From UBA2336 sp031395485 (GTDB lineage: Bacteria > Bacteroidota > Bacteroidia > Cytophagales > Cyclobacteriaceae), in assembly GCA_031395485.1 (NCBI GenBank), contig JANNUS010000010.1:1-64000 (forward strand): a stretch of 64,000 nucleotides of DNA, in the 5' to 3' direction. A program made the translations under genes and the position numbers. The notes beneath the pieces were generated by a model. That model was not told where the DNA came from, made no database searches, and saw nothing but the letters and a program-made list of their open reading frames with translations. This document shows positions 1-8,546 of this stretch, one piece after another. How positions within the stretch are numbered: the first letter of the stretch is position 1; the number at the start of each line of letters is the position of its first letter.

Positions 1-26
1 TGTCAACGATATTGATTTAGTCCACA

Positions 27-50
27 GTCCATGGTCCACAGACCACGGAC
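27..50. repeat. stem-loop in the spacer upstream of 5S rRNA
   Basis: Arms GTCCATGGTC and GACCACGGAC enclose a CACA loop; they pair over 10 positions with one G-U. The element sits in what should be the 23S-5S spacer. The flanking bases (TCCACAG) repeat the same GTCCA-type word, so this looks like a copy of a short GTCCA-rich repeat. It could be an rRNA processing hairpin or a dispersed repeat. Confidence 0.5.
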
Positions 51-61
51 GACTATACGAT

Positions 62-173
<112 letters not shown>

Positions 174-186
174 TTTTTTATAAACT

Positions 187-216
187 AAGCCTCATAGAAA
201 TATGAGGCTTTTTTTT
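187..216 (+). terminator. rRNA operon terminator
   Basis: A perfect 10-bp stem (AAGCCTCATA / TATGAGGCTT) is closed by a GAAA tetraloop and followed by a run of T. This is a textbook intrinsic terminator placed 14 nt after the 5S gene. It ends the rRNA operon and insulates it from the minus-strand gene that ends at 241. Confidence 0.9.
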
Positions 217-240
217 GCCTACCCCTTTCTAAATTAAAAC

Positions 241-678
241 CTATTCAACTATTAGATCTGTAATTGTAAGCATGTTATTTGATAGCGAGGTTTCATATTG
301 CTGTAATGGTCTCCAGGCTGGACCTCCAGAGGGCGTTCCGTCAAAATTAAAAGAGGATCCGCAACAGGTATCTTGCATAAACAATGTGGAAACATGTACA
401 TCAACAGTTGCGCAAGCATCGTTAGGCTGAAAAGTACAATTGCGTTCAAAAGCTAGATATGTTGTTGAGTTTTTTCGGTACAGTATAATTCCTCTTACTC
501 CGCCATCATTTATGAGAATGTATCCACCATCGCTGAGGAGTGCAGGATAATTGGTTAACGTAATAATGATATCAGGGAAAATCTTGCGTGGGATCGGATC
601 ATCAACAAGATCAGGATTACACGAAATGGTAAGTAAAAGGAGAGTAATCAAAAACCCCTCTTTAAAAGTGATAGTCAT
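241..678 (-). CDS. Rieske-fold-like lipoprotein lacking the iron-sulfur ligands
   Basis: This is a 145-residue protein if translation starts at the ATG at 678, one base after the stop of the upstream dehydrogenase gene. An upstream in-frame ATG at 789 would overlap that gene by over 100 bases. Residues 1-20 form a short hydrophobic signal ending in a lipobox-like LTISC, so an outer-membrane or periplasmic lipoprotein is expected. The C-terminal part aligns with the second half of Rieske domains (CCGSSFNFDGTPSGGPAWRP, then a PL..Y strand). The ligand motifs are altered: CxH reads CTF and CxxH reads DTCC. It probably keeps the fold but not a normal 2Fe-2S centre. The family assignment is by eye; function is unknown. 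Confidence 0.7.
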   Translation of the reverse strand: MTITFKEGFLITLLLLTISCNPDLVDDPIPRKIFPDIIITLTNYPALLSDGGYILINDGGVRGIILYRKNSTTYLAFERNCTFQPNDACATVDVHVSTLFMQDTCCGSSFNFDGTPSGGPAWRPLQQYETSLSNNMLTITDLIVE

Positions 679-679
679 T

Positions 680-1534
680 TTAATTATACTTATAAAAACC
701 CTTTCCGCTTTTTCTTCCATAATGACCAGCATCAACTTTTTGCTGTTGTATCCTATTTGGTCGAAATTTAGAATCCTGATGAAATGCATTAAAAATGGAA
801 GATGTAACAGAAAAATTTATATCTACTCCAATCAAGTCCATTAATTCAAAGGGACCCATTTTGAATCCAGTTGATTTTAGTAGGGTATCTATTGTGTTAA
901 TATCTGTGGTATTTTCTTCCAATATTTTCAGTGCTTCAACATAGTAATGTCGTGCTACGCGGTTAACAATGAAACCAGGAGAATCTTTTGCCAATACGGC
1001 AACTTTCCCCAATTTCCCGGCAAAACTCTTTAAAGTATCTACAGTTGTTGACGATGTGGAAACACCGCTGACAATTTCAACCAGTTTCATAATATGAGCG
1101 GGATTGAAAAAGTGCAAGCCTGCAAAGCTTTCAGGTCTCTTCAGACAAGAAGCAATTTTTGTAACAGAAATTGAGGACGTATTTGTTGTCAGGATGCAGT
1201 TTGTTGAATTAACTTTTTCAAGGGTGGTAAAAATTTCTTTTTTTACTTCAGGATTTTCAATTGCAGCTTCGATGATTAAATCGGCTTGTACTTGTTCAAG
1301 GTTATTGCAGCGTGTTATTTTATTTAGTGCAATTTCCTTTTGATCCGAGGTTAATTTTCCTTTATCAACACTTACATTCAGGCTACCATCAATAGCAAGG
1401 AGGCTTTTTTGAATGAATTCTTGATTGACATCGTATAGCAAAACCGTAAATCCGGATGTCGCGCAGACTTGAGCGATTCCTTGTCCCATGGTTCCTGCTC
1501 CAACGATACCAACTGTCCGAATTTCTTTTGCCAT
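680..1534 (-). CDS. hbd: 3-hydroxybutyryl-CoA / 3-hydroxyacyl-CoA dehydrogenase
   Basis: A 284-residue NAD-dependent dehydrogenase of the Hbd/PaaH type that interconverts 3-hydroxyacyl-CoA and acetoacyl-CoA in fatty-acid or short-chain acyl metabolism. The N-terminal Rossmann motif GAGTMGQGIAQ lies at residues 12-22. The active-site strand LHFFNPAHIMKLVEIV holds the catalytic His, and the C-terminal helical domain starts at about residue 185 (DSPGFIVNR) and ends in the usual GRKSGKGFYKY. The length is standard for single-domain members. It lies 3 bp after pheS and 1 bp before the Rieske-like gene, so the three are probably co-transcribed. The physiological substrate length cannot be read from sequence. 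Confidence 0.95.
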   Translation of the reverse strand: MAKEIRTVGIVGAGTMGQGIAQVCATSGFTVLLYDVNQEFIQKSLLAIDGSLNVSVDKGKLTSDQKEIALNKITRCNNLEQVQADLIIEAAIENPEVKKEIFTTLEKVNSTNCILTTNTSSISVTKIASCLKRPESFAGLHFFNPAHIMKLVEIVSGVSTSSTTVDTLKSFAGKLGKVAVLAKDSPGFIVNRVARHYYVEALKILEENTTDINTIDTLLKSTGFKMGPFELMDLIGVDINFSVTSSIFNAFHQDSKFRPNRIQQQKVDAGHYGRKSGKGFYKYN

Positions 1535-1537
1535 AAT

Positions 1538-2557
1538 TTATATAACGGTTTGAAATTGTTTTAGAAACCTGATGTCGTTTTCGGAATATAGCCGAAGATC
1601 GTTTACTTGGTATCGAAGCATGGTTACACGTTCAATACCCATTCCAAAAGCAAAGCCCGTAAACTCTTCCGGGTCAATTCCACAATTTCGTAGCACATTG
1701 GGATGTACCATGCCAGAGCCTGCTATTTCAACCCAACCACTTTGTTTGCAAATATTGCAACCTTTTCCTTTACATATTAAACATGAGATATCAATTTCAG
1801 CACTTGGCTCCGTGAAGGGAAAGAAGGAAGGTCTAAAACGAATCTTAATATCTTTTCCGTACATCTCTTTCGCGAAATGATATAGTGTTTGTTTTAAGTC
1901 AGCAAAACCAACGTTTTTGTCAACGTACAGACCTTCAACCTGATGAAAAAAACAATGTGCCCTTGCGGAGATAGCTTCGTTACGGTAAACCCGACCAAGC
2001 ATGATGGCCCGAATTGGTGGCTTTTGATTTTTCATCATCCTGATCTGAACATTTGAGGTATGTGTCCTCAACAGAAGATCAGGATTTTTTTCTATAAAAA
2101 ATGTATCCTGCATTTCACGTGCCGGATGATTGTCAGGAAAATTTAGTGCTGAGAAGTTGTGCCAGTCGTCTTCAATTTCAGGGCCATCGGCAACGTTAAA
2201 TCCCAGGCGCTCAAAAATTTCTATGATTCGATTTTTCGTGAGCGTTAATGGATGTAAACTTCCAACTTTATTAGGAACAGCTGGGAGGGTTAAATCAATC
2301 TCAGTAGTTGCAGCGTTCTCATTCTCTAAATTTTCCTGAAGTGTAGAAAGCTTAGCTTCGGCTGATTGCTTCAGTTCATTTAAGACCTTTCCTACCTTCT
2401 TCTTTTCTTCGATGGAAATTTTTTTCATCTCCTCAAATAATTCAGTAATAGCACCTTTGCGGCTAATAAATTTCAATCGGAAATTTTCAACAGCTTCCTT
2501 ATTAGCTGCTTGAAAGGCATTCACTTCTTCTAATAATCTTTTAATTCGTTCTTCCAT
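1538..2557 (-). CDS. pheS: phenylalanine--tRNA ligase alpha subunit
   Basis: The catalytic alpha chain of the class II alpha2-beta2 PheRS, which charges tRNA-Phe. The start MEERIKRL at 2557 gives 339 residues; a longer frame from 2575 adds six atypical residues. A coiled-coil N-terminal arm (about 1-90) binds tRNA. The catalytic core follows with motif 2 (LLRTHTSNVQIRMM, then RVYRNEAISARAH) and motif 3 (GMGIERVTMLRY). A CxxCxGxGCxxC-like segment near residue 250 (CLICKGKGCNIC) resembles a zinc knuckle seen in many PheS proteins. The beta-subunit gene pheT is not adjacent. Confidence 0.97.
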   Translation of the reverse strand: MEERIKRLLEEVNAFQAANKEAVENFRLKFISRKGAITELFEEMKKISIEEKKKVGKVLNELKQSAEAKLSTLQENLENENAATTEIDLTLPAVPNKVGSLHPLTLTKNRIIEIFERLGFNVADGPEIEDDWHNFSALNFPDNHPAREMQDTFFIEKNPDLLLRTHTSNVQIRMMKNQKPPIRAIMLGRVYRNEAISARAHCFFHQVEGLYVDKNVGFADLKQTLYHFAKEMYGKDIKIRFRPSFFPFTEPSAEIDISCLICKGKGCNICKQSGWVEIAGSGMVHPNVLRNCGIDPEEFTGFAFGMGIERVTMLRYQVNDLRLYSENDIRFLKQFQTVI

Positions 2558-2606
2558 GATAATGTGCAAACTCAAAAATACGATTTTGACCTCTATTTAA
2601 GTATGT

Positions 2607-3665
2607 TTAACTATTGTCTTTTATCAATTTGCTTTGAATAACCTTGTCTAGCAGAATGCTAAGAATTGTGCAAAAGATTAGAATGCCTAAGAGTAGGTAG
2701 TTGTCATTTAAATCCTTTAAAAAAAGAAATGACACAATAAAACAAACTTGTATCGAGCCGAGAAAGATTGTGGATTTACTATGGGATAAACCTAGCCGCA
2801 AGATGTAATGGTGTATATGGTTTTTATCGGGCGTAAAAGGGGATTGTTTTTTTGTGATACGTAAAATAAAAACGCGCAGCGTATCGGCTAGCGGAATAAG
2901 AATAAAGCAGACAGCCCCCGAAACGCATGCATTAATTTTGTATGGATGATCTGTTGGCAGATTATAATGAAACTCAATAAAATGAATTGCTAAAATGGAT
3001 ATCATCATACCAATGACCAGTGCCCCGGTATCCCCCATAAAAATCTGCGATGGCTCCCAGTTAAAAAACAGGAAAGCAATAACGGCCCCCAGCAGGCAGA
3101 ATGAAATAATGGAATAGATAGTATCCCCAACTAAAAAAAAAGAAACTCCAAAAGTGAGTAGGGCAATCGATGCAATCGTACCGGCTAATCCATCCAATCC
3201 ATCAATTAAGTTAAAAGAGTTTGTAATGACGATGATAGTAAAAAGTGTTATAACATAACTCATTAAAATGGGGATATCGTAGATTCCCAATAGTCCATAA
3301 AAGGATTTTAGTCTGAAATCAAATAATAGGATAAGCAAGCCGCTGGTTAAAATCTGCCCTAATAATTTCATGAATGGACGCAAGGGAATAAGGTCGTCAC
3401 GGACGCCAATAAAAAACACCATGAATAGGGCGATCATGATGAATCTGATTTCTTTCCAATGAATAATGTCTACCCAGATCAGCGATGCTATAAAAAATCC
3501 TAAAAATATAGCGATGCCCCCCATAGAGGGCGTAATTTTTTTATGAATTTTTCTGCGTCCCGGAATATCTACCAGGTTTTTTTCGAGCGAGTACTTAATG
3601 ATCACGGGAATGATCAAAAAGCAGATGACGAAAGAAGTAACGGCAGCCGCAAGTTGAATGGCCAT
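2607..3665 (-). CDS. undecaprenyl-phosphate N-acetylhexosamine-1-phosphate transferase (WecA/MraY-like)
   Basis: A 352-residue polytopic membrane enzyme of the GT4 / MraY-WecA family that transfers a sugar-1-phosphate from a UDP-sugar to undecaprenyl phosphate, starting lipid-linked glycan synthesis on the cytoplasmic face. Diagnostic loops are present: RKIHKKITPSMGGIAI (near 38), SFNLIDGLDGLAGT (near 150), FMGDTGALVIG (near 208) and the cytoplasmic KNHIHHYILRLG (near 283). About ten hydrophobic segments are visible. It is the last gene of the polysaccharide cluster but has its own -7 box. It more likely primes O-antigen or capsule than peptidoglycan, because it lacks a mur neighbourhood. Confidence 0.9.
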   Translation of the reverse strand: MAIQLAAAVTSFVICFLIIPVIIKYSLEKNLVDIPGRRKIHKKITPSMGGIAIFLGFFIASLIWVDIIHWKEIRFIMIALFMVFFIGVRDDLIPLRPFMKLLGQILTSGLLILLFDFRLKSFYGLLGIYDIPILMSYVITLFTIIVITNSFNLIDGLDGLAGTIASIALLTFGVSFFLVGDTIYSIISFCLLGAVIAFLFFNWEPSQIFMGDTGALVIGMMISILAIHFIEFHYNLPTDHPYKINACVSGAVCFILIPLADTLRVFILRITKKQSPFTPDKNHIHHYILRLGLSHSKSTIFLGSIQVCFIVSFLFLKDLNDNYLLLGILIFCTILSILLDKVIQSKLIKDNS

Positions 3666-3682
3666 ACAAAAAGGGTCTCAGT

Positions 3683-3690
3683 CAAAAGTA
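3683..3690 (-). promoter_or_regulatory. -7 box for the phosphosugar transferase gene
   Basis: The minus strand reads TACTTTTG, an exact match to the Bacteroidota -7 consensus TAnnTTTG, 17 nt before the ATG at 3665. No clear TTG was found at the -33 position, so this is a motif-only call. Confidence 0.45.
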
Positions 3691-3712
3691 AGATTAAATC
3701 GCTGTACCCTTA

Positions 3713-4822
3713 TTAGTTAGAACGAAAATAGTTGATAATATTCTGAGCAACATAATTTACTTCGTCATCAGTTAGTTCTGGGTAAACTGGTAAGGAGAGC
3801 AATTCGTTTTGAACTTGTGATGTGATCGTAAAATCTTCGGTTGTGTGTTGAAGGTATTGGTATGCTTTTGTGTAGGGCAATCCCGTAGGGTAGTGAATCA
3901 TTGTTTCGATTCCCTTTGTGGCAAGGAATGCTTTTAGAGCATCACGTTTATTAGAACGAATTGCATAGATATGAAACGTGTGATTGGTATTTTCTCTAAT
4001 TGAAGGTGTGCTTACTTCTGAAACATTGCATAAGAGCGATGTGTACAATTGTGCTAGCTGCATTCTTCGATCGTTCCATTTCTGCACATGGTTTAACTTT
4101 ACAGTTAGGATTGCGGCTTGCAAAGAATCAAGCCGACTATTGGTTCCTTGTAACTCATGATCATCTTTTTGTATAGCGCCATGATTTGCAACTCTTCGGA
4201 TTTTTTCAGCAAGCTTTTCATCTTCAGTCAGGATACAGCCCGCATCACCGTATGCTCCTAAATTTTTGGTGGGGTAAAAACTAAAGGCCGAAGCGATACC
4301 AAATGTTCCCACCAGCTGTGTATGTTCTCTTGTCAAATGTGCCTGAGCGCAATCCTCAATTAGATTGACATTATGTTTCAGGCAAATTTTCCTTAATTCG
4401 GAAACAGGCGCAGCTTGCCCATACAGGTGAACAGCAATGACCGCTTTTGTTTTCCGGGTAATTTTTTTCTCAACCTCGTAAGGATTTAATGTGTAATAAT
4501 TTGCATCAACATCTGCAAAAATTGGATTGGCGCCTGTTAAGGAAATTACTTCTGCCGAAGCAATACAACTGAAGGCAGGTGTTATAACTTCGTCACCGGA
4601 TCCGATCCCGAGTGATTTTAAAATGATAAAGAGAGAATCCGTTCCGTTTCCGGTACCGATACAATGTTTTGTATTATAGATCTGTGCAAACTCAATCTCA
4701 AATTTCTTTACAGACTCTCCACCAATAAACTGTGACGTTATGAATACTTCTTTTACAGCCCCGTCAATTTCTTTTTGAATTGACTCATATTGTTTCCGAA
4801 GATTCACAAAAGGAACTTGCAC
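3713..4822 (-). CDS. DegT/DnrJ/EryC1/StrS-family sugar aminotransferase (second copy)
   Basis: A 369-residue PLP-dependent aminotransferase that aminates a keto-sugar nucleotide. Visible hallmarks are GTGNGTDSL near residue 57, EDCAQAH near 156 and the PLP-lysine strand SFYPTKNLGAYGDAG near 181-195. The start is GTG at 4822 and overlaps the TAG stop of the upstream oxidoreductase as TAGTG, so translation is probably coupled. It resembles QdtB/FdtB-type 3-aminotransferases as well as WbpE. A closer WbpE match is encoded at 6356-7480, so this copy may act on another keto-sugar, possibly a 3-keto or 4-keto-6-deoxy sugar. The exact substrate is undetermined. Confidence 0.9.
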   Translation of the reverse strand: MQVPFVNLRKQYESIQKEIDGAVKEVFITSQFIGGESVKKFEIEFAQIYNTKHCIGTGNGTDSLFIILKSLGIGSGDEVITPAFSCIASAEVISLTGANPIFADVDANYYTLNPYEVEKKITRKTKAVIAVHLYGQAAPVSELRKICLKHNVNLIEDCAQAHLTREHTQLVGTFGIASAFSFYPTKNLGAYGDAGCILTEDEKLAEKIRRVANHGAIQKDDHELQGTNSRLDSLQAAILTVKLNHVQKWNDRRMQLAQLYTSLLCNVSEVSTPSIRENTNHTFHIYAIRSNKRDALKAFLATKGIETMIHYPTGLPYTKAYQYLQHTTEDFTITSQVQNELLSLPVYPELTDDEVNYVAQNIINYFRSN

Positions 4823-5766
4823 TATTTTTTTGTTTTGGCCAACGGATGATAATCTCCTTGCAATGGTGCGGGGCTTTGATTTCTTATTTCATACACCGTT
4901 TGAATGGATGTGTGGGCCTCCTTTAATCCGAAGCCACTTCCGTTTAATATTTGGTGATAGCTTGTAGTATGAAGATCAGTAAACCCATCGCTGAATTCAA
5001 TTTCGTTGCCCTCCATGGTAAGAGAACGGTAGGTGCGTTTCCCCTTTGCTCGTATCTCAGCAGGAATGTCGTTGTAATCAATAGTTAAAAACCAACGTAC
5101 GCGTGCTTGATCTAATTCAAGAAATCCCGCAGCTGCATCGTCTGTTAACGTGTGAACGATATTTCTTTTAACTCCTCCAAATACCCATGCAAGCATATCG
5201 AAAAAATGAACGCCAATATTTGTGGCTATACCTCCTGATTTTTCCATCTCACCTTTCCAACTTGTGTGATACCAGTGACCCCGTGAGGTCATGTATGTAA
5301 GATCAACATCGTAAATTTTATCTTTCGGACCTTCTTCAATTTGCTTTTTCAACGCAATGATGCTAGGGTGTAAGCGCAACTGGAGAATGGTATAGACCTT
5401 TTTTCCAGTTTCCTTTTCAATTTCCGTTAAGGCATCTACATTCCAGGGATTAAGCACTAATGGCTTTTCACAAATCGCATCGGCTTGATGGCGAAGGGCA
5501 AAACGAATATGAGAATCGTGCAGGTAGTTGGGTGTACAAATGCTGACATAATCTATCTTCTTTCCTTGTCTGCGTTGCTTATCGAGGTGACGATCAAACC
5601 GTTCAAACTCAGTAAAAAAATCAGCGGAAGGAAAATATGAATCAAGAATGCCGACTGTATCAAACTTATCGAGGGCAGCTACAAGATTATTTTTTGTATC
5701 GCGAATAGCCTGTAAATGACGGGGAGCTATATAACCTGCAACACCAATGAGTGCAAAATCCTTCAT
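4822..5766 (-). CDS. Gfo/Idh/MocA oxidoreductase, WlbA/WbpB-like
   Basis: A 314-residue NAD(P)-dependent sugar-nucleotide dehydrogenase. The N-terminal Rossmann fold starts KDFALIGVAGYIAPRHL and the nucleotide-side motif SICTPNYLHDSHI is near residue 87. EKPL, the conserved Gfo/Idh lysine-proline signature, is near 110, and the C-terminal beta-sheet domain contains GVHFFDMLAWVFG. The opening GVAGYIAPRHL and the length are typical of WlbA/WbpB, which oxidises UDP-GlcNAcA at C3 to the 3-keto sugar. It lies 2 bp from the acetyltransferase gene and overlaps the following aminotransferase by one base. The functional call rests on both sequence resemblance and gene order. Confidence 0.9.
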   Translation of the reverse strand: MKDFALIGVAGYIAPRHLQAIRDTKNNLVAALDKFDTVGILDSYFPSADFFTEFERFDRHLDKQRRQGKKIDYVSICTPNYLHDSHIRFALRHQADAICEKPLVLNPWNVDALTEIEKETGKKVYTILQLRLHPSIIALKKQIEEGPKDKIYDVDLTYMTSRGHWYHTSWKGEMEKSGGIATNIGVHFFDMLAWVFGGVKRNIVHTLTDDAAAGFLELDQARVRWFLTIDYNDIPAEIRAKGKRTYRSLTMEGNEIEFSDGFTDLHTTSYHQILNGSGFGLKEAHTSIQTVYEIRNQSPAPLQGDYHPLAKTKK

Positions 5767-5768
5767 GA

Positions 5769-6350
5769 TTAAGAAATTTTAATAACTCTGCCGTTTTCTA
5801 ATTTATATTTTTCTTGGCTTTCAGAACAAACGGCAAGGCCCTTGCTATCAAACTGAAGTTTGTGTCCGTATTCGCTCATCCAGCCTGTTTGACGAGCCGG
5901 GTTTCCGATTACCAACGCATAGTCCGGTACATTCTTGGTTACGACAGCCCCTGCCCCGATGAATGCAAATTTACCGATGTCATTTCCGCAAACAATAGTT
6001 GCATTCGCTCCTATTGAAGCGCCTGTCTTCACAGTTGTTCTTGCATACTGGTCCCTTCGATTTATTGCACTGCGGGGGTTAATCACATTAGTAAAAACCA
6101 TTGAAGGACCAAGAAACACGTCATCTTCACATACTACACCCGTATAGATTGAAACATTGTTCTGAACTTTCACATTGTTTCCTAAGATGACTTTGGGAGA
6201 CACGACTACATTTTGGCCGAGATTGCAATTCTTACCAATCGTACAATTCGACATGATGTGTGAGAAATGCCAGATTTTTGTTCCTTCTCCAATCTCGCAG
6301 CCCTCATCAATAACGGCTGTTGGGTGTGCACTGTAAAGTTTATCCTTCAT
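5769..6350 (-). CDS. left-handed beta-helix N-acetyltransferase, WlbB/WbpD-like
   Basis: A 193-residue hexapeptide-repeat acetyltransferase expected to acetylate the 3-amino group of UDP-2-acetamido-3-amino-uronic acid. Imperfect [LIV]GxxxN repeats run through residues 15-150 (EIGEGTKIWHFSHI, TIGKNCNLGQNVVV, GASIGANATIVCG), followed by IGNPARQTGWM, the usual exit from the helix in this family. The start chosen is the ATG at 6350 (MKDKLYSAHPTAV); the frame opens further upstream at 6383, but that would overlap the previous gene by 28 bp. The neighbours supply the preceding dehydrogenase and aminotransferase steps. Confidence 0.92.
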   Translation of the reverse strand: MKDKLYSAHPTAVIDEGCEIGEGTKIWHFSHIMSNCTIGKNCNLGQNVVVSPKVILGNNVKVQNNVSIYTGVVCEDDVFLGPSMVFTNVINPRSAINRRDQYARTTVKTGASIGANATIVCGNDIGKFAFIGAGAVVTKNVPDYALVIGNPARQTGWMSEYGHKLQFDSKGLAVCSESQEKYKLENGRVIKIS

Positions 6351-6355
6351 GGTGT

Positions 6356-7480
6356 TTAAAAGTAATTCCGGATGATTGTGCAAATGTAATTCAATTGATC
6401 TTCATTCATTTCGGTATGAATGGGAAGTGAGAGTACAGTTTTTGAAAGTTTTTCGGTAACCGGAAATGCACCTTGATCAACGCCAGGCTGACGATAGGCT
6501 TTCTGAAGATGTAACGGCATGGGATAGTAAATCATGCTAGGGATTTTACAGCCATCGAGATACAATTTGAATTCATCACGATCAATACCATTAACACGAA
6601 TTGTGTATTGATGGAATGCATGGGTAGAATATGAAGCACGATAGGGCAACTGAAACTGTTTAATATCCGCTAGGGCTTTATCGTAATAGTTAGCAACCTC
6701 ATTTCTTTTTTGAGTATACTCATTTAAATATTTGAGTTTTACAGTAAGAATTGCTGCCTGTAACGTGTCTAGCCGACTGTTCACACCAATAATATCGTGG
6801 TGATATTTTACTTTTTGTCCATGGTTGGCCATCATGATGATTTTTTCGGCCAGTGAAGAGTCATTCGTAAAAATTGCTCCACCATCACCAAAACAACCAA
6901 GATTTTTAGACGGAAAAAAAGAAGTTGTGCCGATTGTACCCATGGTACCTGACTTTTTTCTGTTGCCATTTGAAAAAATGAATTCGGCACTTAATGATTG
7001 AGCAGCATCTTCAATTACATGCAGGTTATTCTCCTTAGTAATTTTTAAGATAGCTTCCATGTTGGCACACTGTCCGTAGATATGCACGGGCACAATAGCC
7101 ACCGTTTTTTTTGTAATCTTATTTTTGATTTGATCTACATCAATATTAAACGTGTTTTCTTCTACGTCAACAAAAACAGGAACTAGTTTGAGCAACGCGA
7201 TTACCTCTGCGGTTGCTACATACGTGTGAACCGGAAGGATAATTTCATCCCCTGGCTTGTAGTCAAGTGCCATCATGGCAATTTGCAAAGCATCCGTACC
7301 ATTAGCGCAAGGGATAACATGGTTTGCTCCGGTATACGCGGCAAGGGCTTTTGCAAATTGTGCTACTTGTGGTCCCTGAATAAAAGCGGTTGTGTCGAGT
7401 ACGTGTTGTATGGCTGCGTCTATTTCGGGTTTAATCCGCTGGTATTGCAGATCCAGATCAACCATTTTTATTTTCTCCAT
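6356..7480 (-). CDS. UDP-3-keto-GlcNAcA aminotransferase, WbpE/WlbC-like (DegT/DnrJ family)
   Basis: A 374-residue PLP-dependent sugar aminotransferase. The N-terminus MVDLDLQYQRIKPEID and the DTTAFIQGPQVAQF segment match the WbpE/WlbC subgroup. IPCANGTDALQIAM binds PLP phosphate, EDAAQS carries the ring-stacking Asp, and TSFFPSKNLGCFGDGGA (residues about 190-206) holds the PLP lysine. Its expected role is transfer of an amino group to C3 of UDP-2-acetamido-2-deoxy-3-keto-glucuronate. It is about 37% identical by eye to the second aminotransferase at 3713-4822. It ends 6 bp before the acetyltransferase start, consistent with an operon. Confidence 0.9.
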   Translation of the reverse strand: MEKIKMVDLDLQYQRIKPEIDAAIQHVLDTTAFIQGPQVAQFAKALAAYTGANHVIPCANGTDALQIAMMALDYKPGDEIILPVHTYVATAEVIALLKLVPVFVDVEENTFNIDVDQIKNKITKKTVAIVPVHIYGQCANMEAILKITKENNLHVIEDAAQSLSAEFIFSNGNRKKSGTMGTIGTTSFFPSKNLGCFGDGGAIFTNDSSLAEKIIMMANHGQKVKYHHDIIGVNSRLDTLQAAILTVKLKYLNEYTQKRNEVANYYDKALADIKQFQLPYRASYSTHAFHQYTIRVNGIDRDEFKLYLDGCKIPSMIYYPMPLHLQKAYRQPGVDQGAFPVTEKLSKTVLSLPIHTEMNEDQLNYICTIIRNYF

Positions 7481-7528
7481 TGTCTGCAGTATGATTTTTT
7501 ATGATTGAATGATAATCATTCAAAGAAT

Positions 7529-8545
7529 TTAAGATTGACTAAGTTTCTTCTGCCACTCCCACGAATGCAATAAAGCATCATCAATGGAAATTGTTGATTC
7601 CCAGCCTAAAACATTGTTTGCCTTTTCTGGATTCGCATATGTTTTTACGACATCACCTGATCTTCGAGGGCCAATCGTGTACGGTAATTTTACCTTGGTG
7701 ACTGTTTCAAATTTTTGAATCAATTCGAGTACTGAAATACCTTCTCCTGTTCCTACATTGAAAGTTTCGTAAAGGACCTCTTCAGTCTTTTTGCTTATGA
7801 AATTCAACGCACTTAAATGAGCTTTGACAACGTCTACAACATGAATAAAATCACGAATGCAGGAGCCGTCTTTTGTATCATAATCGTTGCCGAATACAGT
7901 TAGGCTGCCGCGCAATCCAGCTGCAGCTTGAGTCATATACGGGACAAGGTTATTTGGAGTGCCAATAGGAAGCTCGCCAATTAAAGCAGATGGATGTGCC
8001 CCAATCGGGTTGAAGTATCGTAGTGAGACAACTTTAAATCCATCGTGATAAATATCTCCGAGAATTTGTTCGCAAATTTGTTTTGTCGCTCCGTATGGTG
8101 ATTCAGCTTTTTTGAAAGGAGCTGATTCATCAACCGGAATGTGATCGGGTTGACCATACACGGTGCACGAAGAAGAAAAAATAAAATCGGTGACGCCAAA
8201 TTCTTTCATCACCTCTAAAAGGCAAAGCAACGACTCTATATTATTCTGATGATAGAGTAAAGGTTTTTGAACAGATTCTCCTACTGATTTTAGTGCTGCA
8301 AAATGGATAACAGCATCAATAGGCCCTTGTGTTTTAAAAAGATTGGTTAAAAAGTTCTTATCGCGGCAATCTCCTTTATGAAAGTTTACTTTTTTTTCGG
8401 TGATTTTTTCTATCCCCGTAATGAGTGAGCCATCACTCGACATGAGATTATCAATTACAACGGGAGTATACTCAGCCTGCAGTAACTCAACCACCATGTG
8501 ACTGCCGATGTAGCCTGCTCCGCCTGTAACGAGTATTTTTTTCAT
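7529..8545 (-). CDS. galE: UDP-glucose 4-epimerase
   Basis: A 338-residue extended short-chain dehydrogenase that interconverts UDP-Glc and UDP-Gal (or the GlcNAc/GalNAc forms). The Rossmann motif GGAGYIGSH lies at residues 8-16, the Ser/Tyr/Lys active site shows as SSSCTVYG and SPYGATKQICE (YxxxK), and RYFNPIGAHPS is the GalE sugar-binding signature. The C-terminus contains RRSGDVVKTYANP. The length equals that of E. coli GalE. It follows the UDP-HexNAc dehydrogenase gene by one base, and provides galacto-configured precursors to the surface-glycan cluster. Confidence 0.96.
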   Translation of the reverse strand: MKKILVTGGAGYIGSHMVVELLQAEYTPVVIDNLMSSDGSLITGIEKITEKKVNFHKGDCRDKNFLTNLFKTQGPIDAVIHFAALKSVGESVQKPLLYHQNNIESLLCLLEVMKEFGVTDFIFSSSCTVYGQPDHIPVDESAPFKKAESPYGATKQICEQILGDIYHDGFKVVSLRYFNPIGAHPSALIGELPIGTPNNLVPYMTQAAAGLRGSLTVFGNDYDTKDGSCIRDFIHVVDVVKAHLSALNFISKKTEEVLYETFNVGTGEGISVLELIQKFETVTKVKLPYTIGPRRSGDVVKTYANPEKANNVLGWESTISIDDALLHSWEWQKKLSQS

Positions 8546-8546
8546 T

